Part shown: positions 22,527-31,586 of the stretch, piece by piece
Layout: every line of letters begins with the position of its first letter
Position numbering within the stretch: position 1 is the first letter of the stretch
Source of the DNA: an uncultured Clostridia bacterium
GTDB taxonomy: Bacteria; Bacillota; Clostridia; Oscillospirales; Oscillospiraceae
Direction: 5' to 3'
Length of the DNA: 64,000 bases
Assembly: GCA_945949735.1 (NCBI GenBank)
Contig: CAMFFO010000002.1
Location: forward strand, 1-64,000
Translations under genes and position numbers: made by a program
The notes under the pieces: generated by a model
Seen by the model: the letters and a program-made list of their open reading frames with translations, nothing else
Databases searched by the model: none
What the model was told of the DNA's origin: nothing

Positions 22527-24764
22527 TCAAACGGAATAGGGTTCCCAATTGAGAATGGTTTCCCGGAGGCCGGGAAGATCCAGAACGCCCAGGGCGAAGC
22601 CCTTGCGTACCAGCTCCTCGGGGAGGTATTCGTCATACTTATCAAAGAGGGGCAGCTCCTTCGGGTACACCAGCTCCAGGGGGTCAATGGGCTTTCGGAT
22701 CTCCTCCAGCAGCACCCGGAAGAAGGTGCGCGCGTCGGCCTTCATGGTGAACTGCATATAGTAGGGCCGGGCGGAGTCCAGATTCCGCAGGCCCAGACGC
22801 TCCCCGCATTTGATTTTCAGGAACCGCTCCATGGCGAGAAAGGTATAGGTTCCCACCCAGGGGAGCAGACACCACATGGTGCCGCCCAGGTTGATGAGGG
22901 GCTCTTTTGCCGCGCCGGAGTGGGCGGCGGTGAAGCGGGCCTGCTCCAACCGGGCCACAGCGTTTTTCATCAGGTAGGGGTAGCTCCGCTCCTCCTGGAG
23001 CACTTTGCGCATCCGCTGGAGAATTTTGGTATGGAGGTCTCCGGGGCACTGGCCAAAGTAGGCGGGGATGCTGCCCCGCACCTGCTCACAGTAGACCAGG
23101 TGCCGCTTGTGATCCACATCCAGCACCAACCAGACATGGCCCGCGATGGCCAATTTCTCCCCGACAGGAGGCGGCAGTACTACGGTTCCCAGCTCCTGGG
23201 AGTCACAGCGGACGGTGTACTCCTCATTCTCCTGGAACACACCGTAGAATTTGAAGGAGTTCACCACCCGCTCCCCGGCGAGGCCCACGATCAGGCCGCC
23301 CTGGTCGGTGGTCTGGATGTGGTCTGTGGAGATCAGGTGCCGCAGAAGAACCTTGTAATCCTCCTGACTGATCCGGCGGAAGTAGGAAAGACGCAGCACC
23401 CGGTCGGCCAGGGCCCGGGGGGACAGCTCCCCACAGGAGGCCAGGGTGGACATGGTCTGGTGGTAGAGCAGGCTGTAGGGAAGCCGGTCCAGGCGGGGCG
23501 GCTCCACCCAGCGCTCCTCCAGGTACAGCTGCACCAGGGCGATGCCCTGCAGCAGCTTCCAGGGGATGGTGGAGGGGAGCATGGCCCGCATCTCCGGCTC
23601 GTCCTCGCGCATGACGAACCACATCTCCGGGGGCTGCTCCCGCCGGCCGGTACGGCCCATCCGCTGCAGGAAGGAGGACACCGTCCAGGGAGCGTCGATC
23701 TGGAAGGCCCGTTCCAGCCGTCCGATGTCGATGCCCAGCTCCAGGGTTGCAGTGGTCACGGTGGTCATATACTGGGAGTCGTCCTTCATGATTCCCTCGG
23801 CGGTCTCCCGGAAGGAGGCGGAGAGATTGCCGTGATGAATCAGGAACCGATCAGGCTCGTGGTTGCGCTCGCAATACTGCCGCAGGGTGGTAGTGACGGT
23901 TTCGCACTCCTCCCGGGAGTTGACGAATACCAGGCATTTTTTCCCGCGGGTGTGCTCGAAGATATAGCCCAGTCCCGGGTCGGCGTTGGCGGGGGCCTGG
24001 TCGGTTTTTTCCTCCAGTACGCTCAGCGCCTCAATGTCCGTCCGATCCTCGCCGGCCTGGACATCCTTCACATAGAAGTGCTCCATGCTCAGCCGCCAGC
24101 GGCTGCCCTTGGCCTCGATTTTGGGGATGATGGTTTTCCGTCCGGTGCCCAGGGCCAGGAATTCTCCCGTGCCCTCCGGGTCGCCGATGGTGGCGGAGAG
24201 GCCGATGCGCCGGGGGCTGACGCCCGCCAGCCGGGAGAGCCGCTCAATGAGGCACAGGGTCTGCCCGCCCCGATCCCCCCGGAGCAGGGAGTGGACTTCG
24301 TCGATGACCACGAACCGCAGATCCCCAAAGAGCCTCGGGATGGCGGCGTGCTTATGCAGCAGCATAGCCTCCAGGGATTCCGGGGTGATCTGGAGAATGC
24401 CGGAGGGGTGCTTCATCAGCTTTTCCTTGTGGCTCTGGGCCACGTCCCCGTGCCAGTGCCAGACGGGAATGCCCGCCGCCGCGCACAGGTCGTTGAGGCG
24501 GGAGAACTGGTCGTTGATCAGCGCTTTCAGGGGCCCAATGTAGATGCAGCCGATGGAGGCAGGAGGATCCTCGGAAAACAGGGTGATGATGGGAAAGAAC
24601 GCGGCCTCGGTCTTTCCGGAGGCGGTGGAGGCGGTGAGCAGCACATGGTCGTCGGTATTGAAAATGGCCTCCCCCGCGGCCACCTGGATGGCACGCAGGT
24701 TTTCCCAATGGTTGCGGTAGATATACTCCTGAACAAAGGGCGCGTAACGGTCAAAGGTTCCCAT
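22527..24764 (-). CDS. Lhr-like DEAD/DEAH-box helicase
   Basis: The 745-residue superfamily 2 helicase has Walker A TASTASGKTEA (about 45), GPLKALINDQFSRL, Walker B FVVIDEVHSLL (DEVH), SATIGD motif III, then helicase lobe 2 with CLVFVNSREECE, TTATLELGIDIG and QRMGRTGR. The C-terminal 300 residues are a helicase accessory region without a recognised nuclease. It uses ATP to move on nucleic acid. It is the downstream member of a TerB / BrxD-like ATPase / helicase set, separated from the ATPase gene by 446 bp that hold repeats B1 and A6. Lhr-like helicases also serve in BREX systems, but no BREX methylase or PglZ is here. Confidence 0.88.
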   Translation of the reverse strand: MGTFDRYAPFVQEYIYRNHWENLRAIQVAAGEAIFNTDDHVLLTASTASGKTEAAFFPIITLFSEDPPASIGCIYIGPLKALINDQFSRLNDLCAAAGIPVWHWHGDVAQSHKEKLMKHPSGILQITPESLEAMLLHKHAAIPRLFGDLRFVVIDEVHSLLRGDRGGQTLCLIERLSRLAGVSPRRIGLSATIGDPEGTGEFLALGTGRKTIIPKIEAKGSRWRLSMEHFYVKDVQAGEDRTDIEALSVLEEKTDQAPANADPGLGYIFEHTRGKKCLVFVNSREECETVTTTLRQYCERNHEPDRFLIHHGNLSASFRETAEGIMKDDSQYMTTVTTATLELGIDIGRLERAFQIDAPWTVSSFLQRMGRTGRREQPPEMWFVMREDEPEMRAMLPSTIPWKLLQGIALVQLYLEERWVEPPRLDRLPYSLLYHQTMSTLASCGELSPRALADRVLRLSYFRRISQEDYKVLLRHLISTDHIQTTDQGGLIVGLAGERVVNSFKFYGVFQENEEYTVRCDSQELGTVVLPPPVGEKLAIAGHVWLVLDVDHKRHLVYCEQVRGSIPAYFGQCPGDLHTKILQRMRKVLQEERSYPYLMKNAVARLEQARFTAAHSGAAKEPLINLGGTMWCLLPWVGTYTFLAMERFLKIKCGERLGLRNLDSARPYYMQFTMKADARTFFRVLLEEIRKPIDPLELVYPKELPLFDKYDEYLPEELVRKGFALGVLDLPGLRETILNWEPYSV

Positions 24765-24810
24765 AGATTACCTCGAAAAAGGATATAGAGAATAACGTTG
24801 CGGGAAGGAG

Positions 24811-24985
24811 AATTGCTGTTTACGGTTTTCAAGCACCTTACGTTGCCACCGTAGGGGCGGATATTATCCGCCCGAATCGTTCCGGTTTTTGAGCATTTCC
24901 GGTGAATGTGCGTGCTATCCATGCGGTAAGGTTGCGGGCGGATAATATCCGCCCCTACGGTGATAGTGCTGTAAACAACAATTTA
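24811..24985. repeat. Family B palindromic repeat, copy B1
   Basis: AATTGCTGTTTACGGTTTTC left end and GCTGTAAACAACAATTTAC right end. The inner arms TAGGGGCGGATATTATCCGCC and inverse GGCGGATAATATCCGCCCC (each written here within 21 bases) form hairpins. It differs from the other B copies by a few bases only. It separates the helicase and ATPase genes. Confidence 0.9.
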
Positions 24986-25052
24986 CAATGCGAATCAATA
25001 GTTGAAACAGGCAATAAACGTCAGAAAACGTGGTAAGCAGTTGAAAAAACGG

Positions 25053-25177
25053 TGTCATTGCGAACCAGTCCGCAGACTGGTGTGGCAATCCCCCCGTCCT
25101 TCCGGGTGCTTATCGACACGTTTTTCCTCTAACCGGGGGATTCCCACGCCAGTGTGCGCACTGGCTCGGAATGACAG
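25053..25177. repeat. Family A palindromic repeat, short copy A6
   Basis: TGTCATTGCGAACCAGTCCG left arm and CACTGGCTCGGAATGACAG right arm, with GTGGCAATCCCCCC and GGGGGATTCCCACGCC between. The terminal TTGTTGTTTA ends are not clear here. Confidence 0.75.
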
Positions 25178-25210
25178 CATGATTTTGGCATTTCAACTCT
25201 TGATTGGCAT

Positions 25211-26524
25211 TTACAGTTCAAACTCCGCGAAATTGGGGGAGGTTTCTTCCTCCTCCACGGCGTTCTGGGCGAAGGTAAAGCGGTCGCTGCCAAGAAGCTC
25301 CCGAACCTTCACGCCGGGGTTCTGGTACACAATGTCCAGCACCTGGATAAAGTCCCGGATCACCTCCCGGGGGGTGATGTGGGTGTCCGCGCCGATGCGG
25401 CCGAACTCAATCTGGATGAAGTCCACCATGTCGGGCTCCGTGACGATCTGGGGATACTCATACAGTCCCGCGTGGATGTCCGCCAGCTTCTCAATGAGAA
25501 TCAGCATTTCCTCATGGGTTAGGGGCTGCAGACGGATGACGGGGGAAAGCAGATCCTTGTGCTCTCCGGTGAAGTGGCCGTCAGCCAGCCGGGAGCGGAG
25601 GGCTTCGTAGCTGTAGACGCCCCGGCGGGGATCCTCCATGCACTGGGGGGTGCCGCAGAGGATGATGCCGAAGTGCTGGGCCTTGCCTTGCATGGTGTCG
25701 TTGTACATGGTGAGGATCTTCTCATAGTTATACTGCCGGGTGATGGCGTTGGGAATCTTGTAGATATTCACCAGCTCGTCGATGAGCACCAGCATTCCGG
25801 CGTAGCCCGCCTGCTTGAGGAAAGCGGCGAAGAGCTTCAGGTATTCGTACCAGTCGTCGTCGGTGATGACGATGTTCACCCCCAGCTCCTGCCGGGCTTC
25901 GGATTTGGTGGGGTATTCGCCCCGGAACCATTTGAGCACCTTGGCCTTCAGGGCATCGTCTCCATTGATATGGGCCTCATAATACAGGGTCAGCAGCCGG
26001 GCAAAGTCGAAACCGTGCACCATCTCGTTCAGGGAGTAGATCACCGCGGAGATGCGCTTTTCCACCAGCTTCGCAAGCCCCGGATCCGTGGCGCCAAGAC
26101 CGGAGGATACCATGACCTCCTGCTGGACGGAGCTGATCCAGCGATCCAGTATCAGCGACAGCGCGCCGCCCTCGGGCTTGGTTTTGGTGGACATATTCCG
26201 GATCAGTTCCTTGTAGGTGGCAAGGCCCTGGCCCCGGGTGCCCTGGAGCCTCCGCTCCGGGGACAGATCCGCGTCCACCACCACGAAATTCTTCGCCATG
26301 ACGTAATTGCGGATAGTCTGCAGCAGAAAGCTCTTGCCGCTGCCGTACTGACCTACGATGAAGCGGAAGGAGGCGCCGCCGTCGGCTACGATCTCCACAT
26401 CCCGCAGCAGGGCGTCAATTTCCTCCTTGCGCCCCACGGCCACATATTGAAGCCCCACCCGGGGCACCACGCCGCCCTTCAGAGAATTGATCAGAGCCTG
26501 GGCGATTCGTTTGGGTATTTTCAT
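25211..26524 (-). CDS. BrxD-like ATP-binding protein (DUF2791 family)
   Basis: The 437-residue protein has Walker A FIVGQYGSGKSFLLQ (about 57-70) and Walker B GMLVLIDELVNIYK. The opening MKIPKRIAQALINSLKGG is typical of the DUF2791 ATPase group that includes BrxD of BREX systems. It should be a soluble P-loop ATPase that remodels or loads a DNA-bound partner. Its start overlaps the TerB-domain gene stop by 4 bp (ATGA), so they are translationally coupled. The usual BREX partners (PglX, PglZ, BrxC) are absent; TerB-linked sets with this ATPase and an Lhr-like helicase are a separate known association. Confidence 0.82.
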   Translation of the reverse strand: MKIPKRIAQALINSLKGGVVPRVGLQYVAVGRKEEIDALLRDVEIVADGGASFRFIVGQYGSGKSFLLQTIRNYVMAKNFVVVDADLSPERRLQGTRGQGLATYKELIRNMSTKTKPEGGALSLILDRWISSVQQEVMVSSGLGATDPGLAKLVEKRISAVIYSLNEMVHGFDFARLLTLYYEAHINGDDALKAKVLKWFRGEYPTKSEARQELGVNIVITDDDWYEYLKLFAAFLKQAGYAGMLVLIDELVNIYKIPNAITRQYNYEKILTMYNDTMQGKAQHFGIILCGTPQCMEDPRRGVYSYEALRSRLADGHFTGEHKDLLSPVIRLQPLTHEEMLILIEKLADIHAGLYEYPQIVTEPDMVDFIQIEFGRIGADTHITPREVIRDFIQVLDIVYQNPGVKVRELLGSDRFTFAQNAVEEEETSPNFAEFEL

Positions 26525-27945
26525 GGGTGTACCATCTCTTTCAGTTCTTCAATATAGTCTCCCACCAGCTCCGGGCGGTCATTCATTTCCAGCACGGAGT
26601 CCGCGAAGGTATCGTAGAGCTTGTCGTTGATGCCGTCCACCAGAACGGAGAGCAGGTGCCCTTCGGACTGAACCCAGCTCAGATCCCCGCCGTAGAGCAG
26701 GCAGCGGAGCAGCCGATATTCCGCATCGTCCAGAGGCGTGTCCGCGGAGGGCTCCGGTGCGGGAGGCTCCGGGGCCTGGGGTTCCTCCGGCTCCAGCTCC
26801 TCCTCCACGGTCAGCTTGTCCCGGGTCAGGGCGGCGTCGGAGCGGATGGAGGACAGCTTGGAATAGTCAATGGTAATGACCTTCGCTTTGGCGGCCTCCT
26901 TTTGGGCAAGCAGCTTCTGAATCTCCTCGCGGATCAGCTTCAGGAGCCATTTGGTGTCCGTCTCACACTTGACCGGATGGCCATAGCCGTATTCCTGACG
27001 CATGAAGGAATCGATGGTTTTTACCAGTTGGTTCAACCTGGTGTTGGGGCGCTGGTGGATGTCCAGGCGGTAGAGGGTCCAGAAGCCGTTGCGGCACCGG
27101 TAGAGGGTATACCGGCTCAGACGGTATTCCCGGTCCCGGGATTTCTCCCGGTGGCAGAATACGGCGGTGGAGAAGGGGGCGGCGAACAGTTCCATAGGCT
27201 TGCCGAAATACTGCTGAATGAAGGTATTTTTGCGGTGGGCATAGTGGTCGGAGACCTTCCGGAGCACCCGGACAATGATCTCGTCCATGTCCTCCCGGTT
27301 CCCGGCGTAGAATTTCGAGCGATCAAGCCACTTGGTAAAGTACCGAACCGCCTCTATGACTTTTTCTTTTTCCTGGGTCTGCACGTCCTCCAGCATGGCA
27401 GCATAATTGTCAAAAACCATCTGGGGCAGGGCGGCAAGCAGCCCCGGATCCAGTTCGAAATAGGCTGCGTACTCATACAGCCACTGGTTCAGGTAGGGGA
27501 GAATCCTGTCGTCCAGGGAGCCGTAATCCTTGTGGAAGCGCAGCAGCTTCTCATAGCCGTCCAGAGGGTCTGTCACGCCGATCTGGTTGAGGAGCTCGTA
27601 GATGTAGAGAAACGCGAAGGACAGGGAGGTTTTCTGCAGGTTTCCCGCCCGGAGCTTCGTCCGCCAGGAAAAGTAGCCCCGCAGCTCCTGATCGGAGAGA
27701 GCCTGGTACGTGGGGTAATAGCAGGTCACGTTCTTGTCAAAGGGGTAATCATCGGAATAGAATTCCAGAAGCTTTGCCTGCTTGAGAAACAAAGCGCTGC
27801 GGGAATCCCGGGCGCCCGGGCCGCTTTCCAGGGAGCGGGCCGCCTGAAGCGCGGCGGGAAGGCGTTCCCTGGGCTGTTCGTTCCGGGGACGGATGGACTC
27901 CTCCCGGAATACGGTGGAGTAGAACCACTCGGCGGCTTTCTTCAT
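26521..27945 (-). CDS. TerB-N / TerB-C domain protein
   Basis: The 474-residue protein carries the TerB N-terminal region pattern (FLKQAKLLEFYSDDYPF, YYPTYQALSDQELRGYFSW, FLYIYELLNQIGV) at about 75-180 and a C-terminal TerB-C-like segment (about 395-470) after an acidic Pro/Glu linker (EPEEPQAPEPPAPEPS). TerB domains are helical and tied to metal sensing and membrane or DNA processing in Ter systems; the exact role is unknown. ATG 27945 is used; an in-frame GTG at 27969 is an alternative. It is the first gene of the trio with the ATPase and helicase. Confidence 0.82.
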   Translation of the reverse strand: MKKAAEWFYSTVFREESIRPRNEQPRERLPAALQAARSLESGPGARDSRSALFLKQAKLLEFYSDDYPFDKNVTCYYPTYQALSDQELRGYFSWRTKLRAGNLQKTSLSFAFLYIYELLNQIGVTDPLDGYEKLLRFHKDYGSLDDRILPYLNQWLYEYAAYFELDPGLLAALPQMVFDNYAAMLEDVQTQEKEKVIEAVRYFTKWLDRSKFYAGNREDMDEIIVRVLRKVSDHYAHRKNTFIQQYFGKPMELFAAPFSTAVFCHREKSRDREYRLSRYTLYRCRNGFWTLYRLDIHQRPNTRLNQLVKTIDSFMRQEYGYGHPVKCETDTKWLLKLIREEIQKLLAQKEAAKAKVITIDYSKLSSIRSDAALTRDKLTVEEELEPEEPQAPEPPAPEPSADTPLDDAEYRLLRCLLYGGDLSWVQSEGHLLSVLVDGINDKLYDTFADSVLEMNDRPELVGDYIEELKEMVHP

Positions 27946-28264
27946 TCGGTTGGTATCCGTGGCCCTCACCCCTCGGTCAAATGTTTGCTAATATCATACA
28001 CGATTGGAAGGAAACAGTCAAGGGGCGGTTGGGGATTCCTGGAAAGATCCTCTTAGGGGAGGAAAGACAAAGCCCCGGAACCAATCAGGTTCTGACCAGT
28101 GCTTGCGGTCTTAACCAGCTTCCCACTGCCAGTGTTCAGCTTGTTTGTGAAGCAGACGGTTCTCGCGGCACCTGCGGTCACAGCCATCGAATGCTGGTTT
28201 CCCATGACGGAGGAATTTGCGCGGAGGCATTCCCGGCCGGCATAAACGGAGTACCTTCACCGGG

Positions 28265-28564
28265 AGATGAGCGGGTTTCCCTGCTTCTGTCCCCGGAGCC
28301 TGTGGGAATCACGTCCGCGTGGGGAAGCCTGATTGAGAATCTGTTCATCCTTCCCCAGGCGCAGAACAGGGGGGACGGCAGCAGGCTGCTCCGCTTTGCC
28401 ATGGCCATGCGTAAGGGAACGCCGGAGCTCTGGATTCCGGAGAACAACGAGGGGGGCAGGCGATACCGAGGTTCGGATTCCGAGAAACCGGAAGGGCGAA
28501 TCCGCTGAGCGATACCCTGCGGGAGATCCGGATGGTTTTCGCCGGCGGCATGGGTGAATTGTAA
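28265..28564 (+). pseudogene. Frameshifted GNAT acetyltransferase remnant
   Basis: In one frame, SLIENLFILPQAQNRGDGSR then LLRFAM..TPELWIPENNEGGRRY reads like the acetyl-CoA-binding half of GNAT N-acetyltransferases. About position 28466 the homology moves to another frame, continuing RFGFRETGRANPLSDT and LREIRMV to TAA 28562-28564. The 5' half is unrecognisable. So it is a decayed gene; its former substrate is unknown. Confidence 0.6.
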
Positions 28565-28593
28565 AGGAAATTGTGGTTATTTTTTCACAACGC

Positions 28594-28622
28594 TTGTTTT
28601 TTCCGGGGAAGGACGCTATAAT
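28594..28622 (+). promoter_or_regulatory. Promoter of the xpaC-telA pair
   Basis: -35 TTGTTT and perfect -10 TATAAT with 17-nt spacing. The -10 overlaps an in-frame ATG at 28621, so the transcript should begin near 28629 and translation must start downstream (ATG 28654). Confidence 0.8.
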
Positions 28623-28653
28623 GGAGACAAATGAGCATATGGAGAGCGTGGGT

Positions 28654-29886
28654 ATGGCAAACAATGTACAGCACCCGGATTGGGACGACCTGGGCCGGAG
28701 CATCCAGGAGGCCGTGGACAGGGCCGTGGGTTCCCGGGACTTTGGAAAACTGAATCAAACCATTTCCGACATTGCCGGGAAAGCGGTGGATATGGGCGCA
28801 CAGGCCGTGCGCAAGGGTGTGGAGAACGCGTCCCGCCCCAGGCCCGAATACAAGATCGCAAAACCCAACCTGCCCCAGGAGAAGGTGCAGCTTCCTGCCG
28901 TCTACGCGAAAACCGGAGGGATGACCGCCTGGGGCGTGGTGAAAACCACCTTGGGAGGAATGCTGTCCTTTTCGTTCCTGATCGCGCTGCTGACCCGGCT
29001 GCTGTCCTTTGCCCTGATGGGCACGGCGATTCTGACCTGGGGCATGGCGGCGCTGGGGGTGCTCTTTTTGGGCTCGGTCTGGACGCTGGGCAGCGGCATA
29101 TCCGACCTGTGCACGCTGAGCCGGTTCAACCGCTACCGCAGGGCCCTTGGGACAAGCACCCACCTGGCCCTGGAAAAGCTGGCCCGGAGTGTGGGAAAAA
29201 CAGAGAAATTCGTCCGCCGGGAGGTTCAGCGGATGATCGACAAGGGCCTTTTCCTGGAAGGCCACCTGGACAAGGAGGAGACCTGCCTCATCACCAGCAA
29301 CGAAACCTACCGCAATTTTGAGCGCAGCCGGTTGGAGCTGGAGGCGCGCCAGCGTCAGGAGGCGGAGGAGAAAAGACTCCTGGCCGCCCGGGAGGCTGCC
29401 GAACGGCAGCGGAAGGCCGTGTCGGCCCCGAATGCCCAGGTGCAGGAGGTACTGGATCGGGGAAATGCTTTCATTGCCCAGATCCGCAGCTGCAACGACG
29501 CCATCCCCGGGGAGGAAATCTCCGGGAAGATCTCCCGGATGGAGCTGATCGTTCAGCGGATTTTCCAGCGGGCGGAGCAGCATCCGGAGATTGTCCCCGA
29601 TTTGAAGAGGCTGATGGATTATTACCTGCCCATGACGGTGAAGCTCCTTACCGCTTACGCCGAGATGGACGCCCAGCCCGTCCAGGGGGAGACCATTCAG
29701 GCCTCCAAGCGGGAGATCGAGGACACCCTGGACACCCTGAACCTGGCCTTTGAAAAGCTGCTGGATTCCGTATTCAAGGAGACGGCCATGGACGTTTCCA
29801 GCGATATTTCCGTACTGAACACCCTCCTTGCCCGGGAGGGACTGGCGGAGGATGAATTGACGAAACTCCAGAAACAGAATATCTGA
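28654..29886 (+). CDS. XpaC-like (5-bromo-4-chloroindolyl phosphate hydrolysis) family membrane protein
   Basis: The 410-residue protein has an N-terminal helical segment, two close transmembrane helices at about 105-150 (LSFSFLIALLTRLLSFALMG, ILTWGMAALGVLFLGSVWTL) and a long cytoplasmic helical region with a KxxRREVQRMIDKGLF segment and a coiled coil (ARQRQEAEEKRLLAAREAAE). This is the layout of XpaC-type proteins that are usually encoded just before telA, as here. The precise function is unknown despite the name. ATG 28654 follows GGAGAG and the promoter. It is 19 nt from telA. Confidence 0.82.
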   Translation: MANNVQHPDWDDLGRSIQEAVDRAVGSRDFGKLNQTISDIAGKAVDMGAQAVRKGVENASRPRPEYKIAKPNLPQEKVQLPAVYAKTGGMTAWGVVKTTLGGMLSFSFLIALLTRLLSFALMGTAILTWGMAALGVLFLGSVWTLGSGISDLCTLSRFNRYRRALGTSTHLALEKLARSVGKTEKFVRREVQRMIDKGLFLEGHLDKEETCLITSNETYRNFERSRLELEARQRQEAEEKRLLAAREAAERQRKAVSAPNAQVQEVLDRGNAFIAQIRSCNDAIPGEEISGKISRMELIVQRIFQRAEQHPEIVPDLKRLMDYYLPMTVKLLTAYAEMDAQPVQGETIQASKREIEDTLDTLNLAFEKLLDSVFKETAMDVSSDISVLNTLLAREGLAEDELTKLQKQNI

Positions 29887-29905
29887 CGAGAAAAGGAGAA
29901 TCCTT

Positions 29906-31051
29906 ATGGAAGACATTAACAAGCCCATTGTACCCAGCCTGACCCTGGAGCCTGATCTGGTGGAGGCACCCCAGCTGGCGGTGGCGGAGGAAACCGCCCT
30001 GCAGCAGCCCCAGGTGGAGGAGCCGGCGCTGACCCCCCAGGAGCGGGAGATGGTGGCCCAGGTTGCCGCCAAGATCGACGTGGAGAACACCGCCCAGATT
30101 CTGCAGTACGGCGCGGGAACCCAGAAGAAAATGGCGGATTTCTCCGACGCGGCCCTGGCCAACGCCCGCACCCAGGACTTAGGCGAGGTGGGCGACCTGA
30201 TCGTCAGCGTGGTGGGAGAGCTGAAGGGCATGGACGCCGATGAGGAAAAGAAGGGCTTCCTGGGCTTCTTCCGTAAGCAGGCTGACAAGCTGGAGACCAT
30301 GAAGAGCCGCTACGCCAAGGCGGAGGTCAATGTGGAGAAAATTGCCGACGCCCTGGAGCAGCATCAGGTGCGGCTGCTGAAGGACTCCGCGCTGCTGGAC
30401 AAGATGTATGAGCAGAACCTGGCCTACTTCAAGGAGCTGACCATGTACATCCTGGCTGGCAAGCAGAAGCTGGAGCAGGTGCGCACTGGGAAGCTGCGGG
30501 AGCTGGAGCAGCAGGCCAAGGCTTCGGGCCTGGCGGAGGATGCCCAGGCTGCCAAGGACCTGGCGGACAAGTGCGCCCGGTTTGAGAAAAAGATCCACGA
30601 TCTGGAGCTGACCCGTGCTATTTCCATTCAGACTGCCCCCCAGATCCGGATGATCCAGAACAACGACAATGTGATGGTGGAGAAAATCCAGACCACCCTG
30701 ATGAATACCATCCCCCTGTGGAAGAACCAGATGGTGCTGGCTCTGGGCATAGCCCACTCCACCGAGGCTGCTCAGGCCCAGCGGCAGGTGACGGACATCA
30801 CCAACGCCCTGCTGAAGCAGAACGCTGAGAAGCTGCACATGGCCTCCGTGGAGACCGCCAAAGAGGCGGAGCGGGGCATCGTGGATATCGAGACCCTGAA
30901 AAAGACCAACGCCGAGCTGATCCAGACCCTGGATGACGTGATGAAGATTCAGACCGAGGGCCGCGCCCAGCGCCTGGCCGCCGAGGCGGAAATGGCAAAG
31001 ATGGAGAACGACCTGAAAGCCAAGCTCCTCCAGATCCGGGACGGACAGTAA
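29906..31051 (+). CDS. TelA-like toxic anion resistance protein
   Basis: The 381-residue helical protein matches the TelA/KlaA family: the early FSDAALANARTQDLGEVGDL, FLGFFRKQADKLETMKSRY, the VNVEKIADALEQHQVRLLKD segment, the long coiled region with LDKMYEQNLAYFKELTMYIL, and RAISIQTAPQIRMIQNNDNV. TelA proteins are tied to tellurite and other toxic-anion or antimicrobial tolerance, mechanism unknown. AAAGGAGAATCCTT precedes the ATG. With xpaC it forms a two-gene operon next to the TerB trio, reinforcing the Ter character of the block. Confidence 0.9.
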   Translation: MEDINKPIVPSLTLEPDLVEAPQLAVAEETALQQPQVEEPALTPQEREMVAQVAAKIDVENTAQILQYGAGTQKKMADFSDAALANARTQDLGEVGDLIVSVVGELKGMDADEEKKGFLGFFRKQADKLETMKSRYAKAEVNVEKIADALEQHQVRLLKDSALLDKMYEQNLAYFKELTMYILAGKQKLEQVRTGKLRELEQQAKASGLAEDAQAAKDLADKCARFEKKIHDLELTRAISIQTAPQIRMIQNNDNVMVEKIQTTLMNTIPLWKNQMVLALGIAHSTEAAQAQRQVTDITNALLKQNAEKLHMASVETAKEAERGIVDIETLKKTNAELIQTLDDVMKIQTEGRAQRLAAEAEMAKMENDLKAKLLQIRDGQ

Positions 31052-31070
31052 ACGGCATCCAGGGAAGGAA

Positions 31071-31245
31071 AATTGTTGTTTACAGTTTTCAAGCACCTTA
31101 CGTTGCTACCGTAGGGGCGGATATTATCCGCCCGAAACGTTCCGGTTTTTGAGCATTTCCGGTGAATATGCGTGCTATCAATGCGGTAAGGTTGCGGGCG
31201 GATAATATCCGCCCCTACGGTGATAGTGCTGTAAACAACAATTTA
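31071..31245. repeat. Family B palindromic repeat, copy B2
   Basis: Ends AATTGTTGTTTACAGTTTTC and GTGCTGTAAACAACAATTT. Nearly identical to B3 at 34022. It lies immediately after the telA stop. Confidence 0.93.
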
Positions 31246-31294
31246 CATTCCTATCATACAAATAGCACCCTTCCGGGTTCCGGAGGGGTGCTGT

Positions 31295-31558
31295 TTATAT
31301 GCGGGAGAGGAAGAGAATTCCTGCCAGAAGCTGCAGAGCCAGGATCAGGGGAATTCCAATGGTGAATTTGGGGTGCCGGGTTTTGTGGCGGGCGGTGTAC
31401 ATTCCGATCAGAGCGCCCAGGCTGCCGCCCAGCAGGGCGGAGGTCATCAGGACGGATTCGGGGATGCGCCACTTCTTTTTTCTGGCGCGGTGCTTGTCCG
31501 CAAGCATAAGTCCGAAGGCCAGGGCATTGATTAAAGCGAGGTACAGGCAAAGTATCAT
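31295..31558 (-). CDS. DUF1294 family small membrane protein
   Basis: The 87-residue protein has an N-terminal helix (MILCLYLALINALAFGLMLA), the DUF1294 segment DKHRARKKKWRIPESVLM, and two more helices (LLGGSLGALIGMY, IPLILALQLLAGILF) with ARHKTRHPKF between. It is a small integral membrane protein of unknown function. AAAGGATT lies before ATG 31558. It is divergent from the lipoprotein gene across 28 nt. Confidence 0.85.
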   Translation of the reverse strand: MILCLYLALINALAFGLMLADKHRARKKKWRIPESVLMTSALLGGSLGALIGMYTARHKTRHPKFTIGIPLILALQLLAGILFLSRI

Positions 31559-31586
31559 CTGAGAATCCTTTCGGGAGGGATGGATA

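Noticed and set aside
22527-28056. Complete BREX system
   Set aside because: Only the BrxD-like ATPase and Lhr-like helicase are present; no PglX methylase, PglZ, BrxA/B/C-like genes are seen. The TerB-domain partner points to a Ter-linked set instead.
27981-28508. A 175-residue protein as an intact gene
   Set aside because: Only its end resembles GNAT text, and homology continues in another frame, so it is annotated as a frameshifted remnant.
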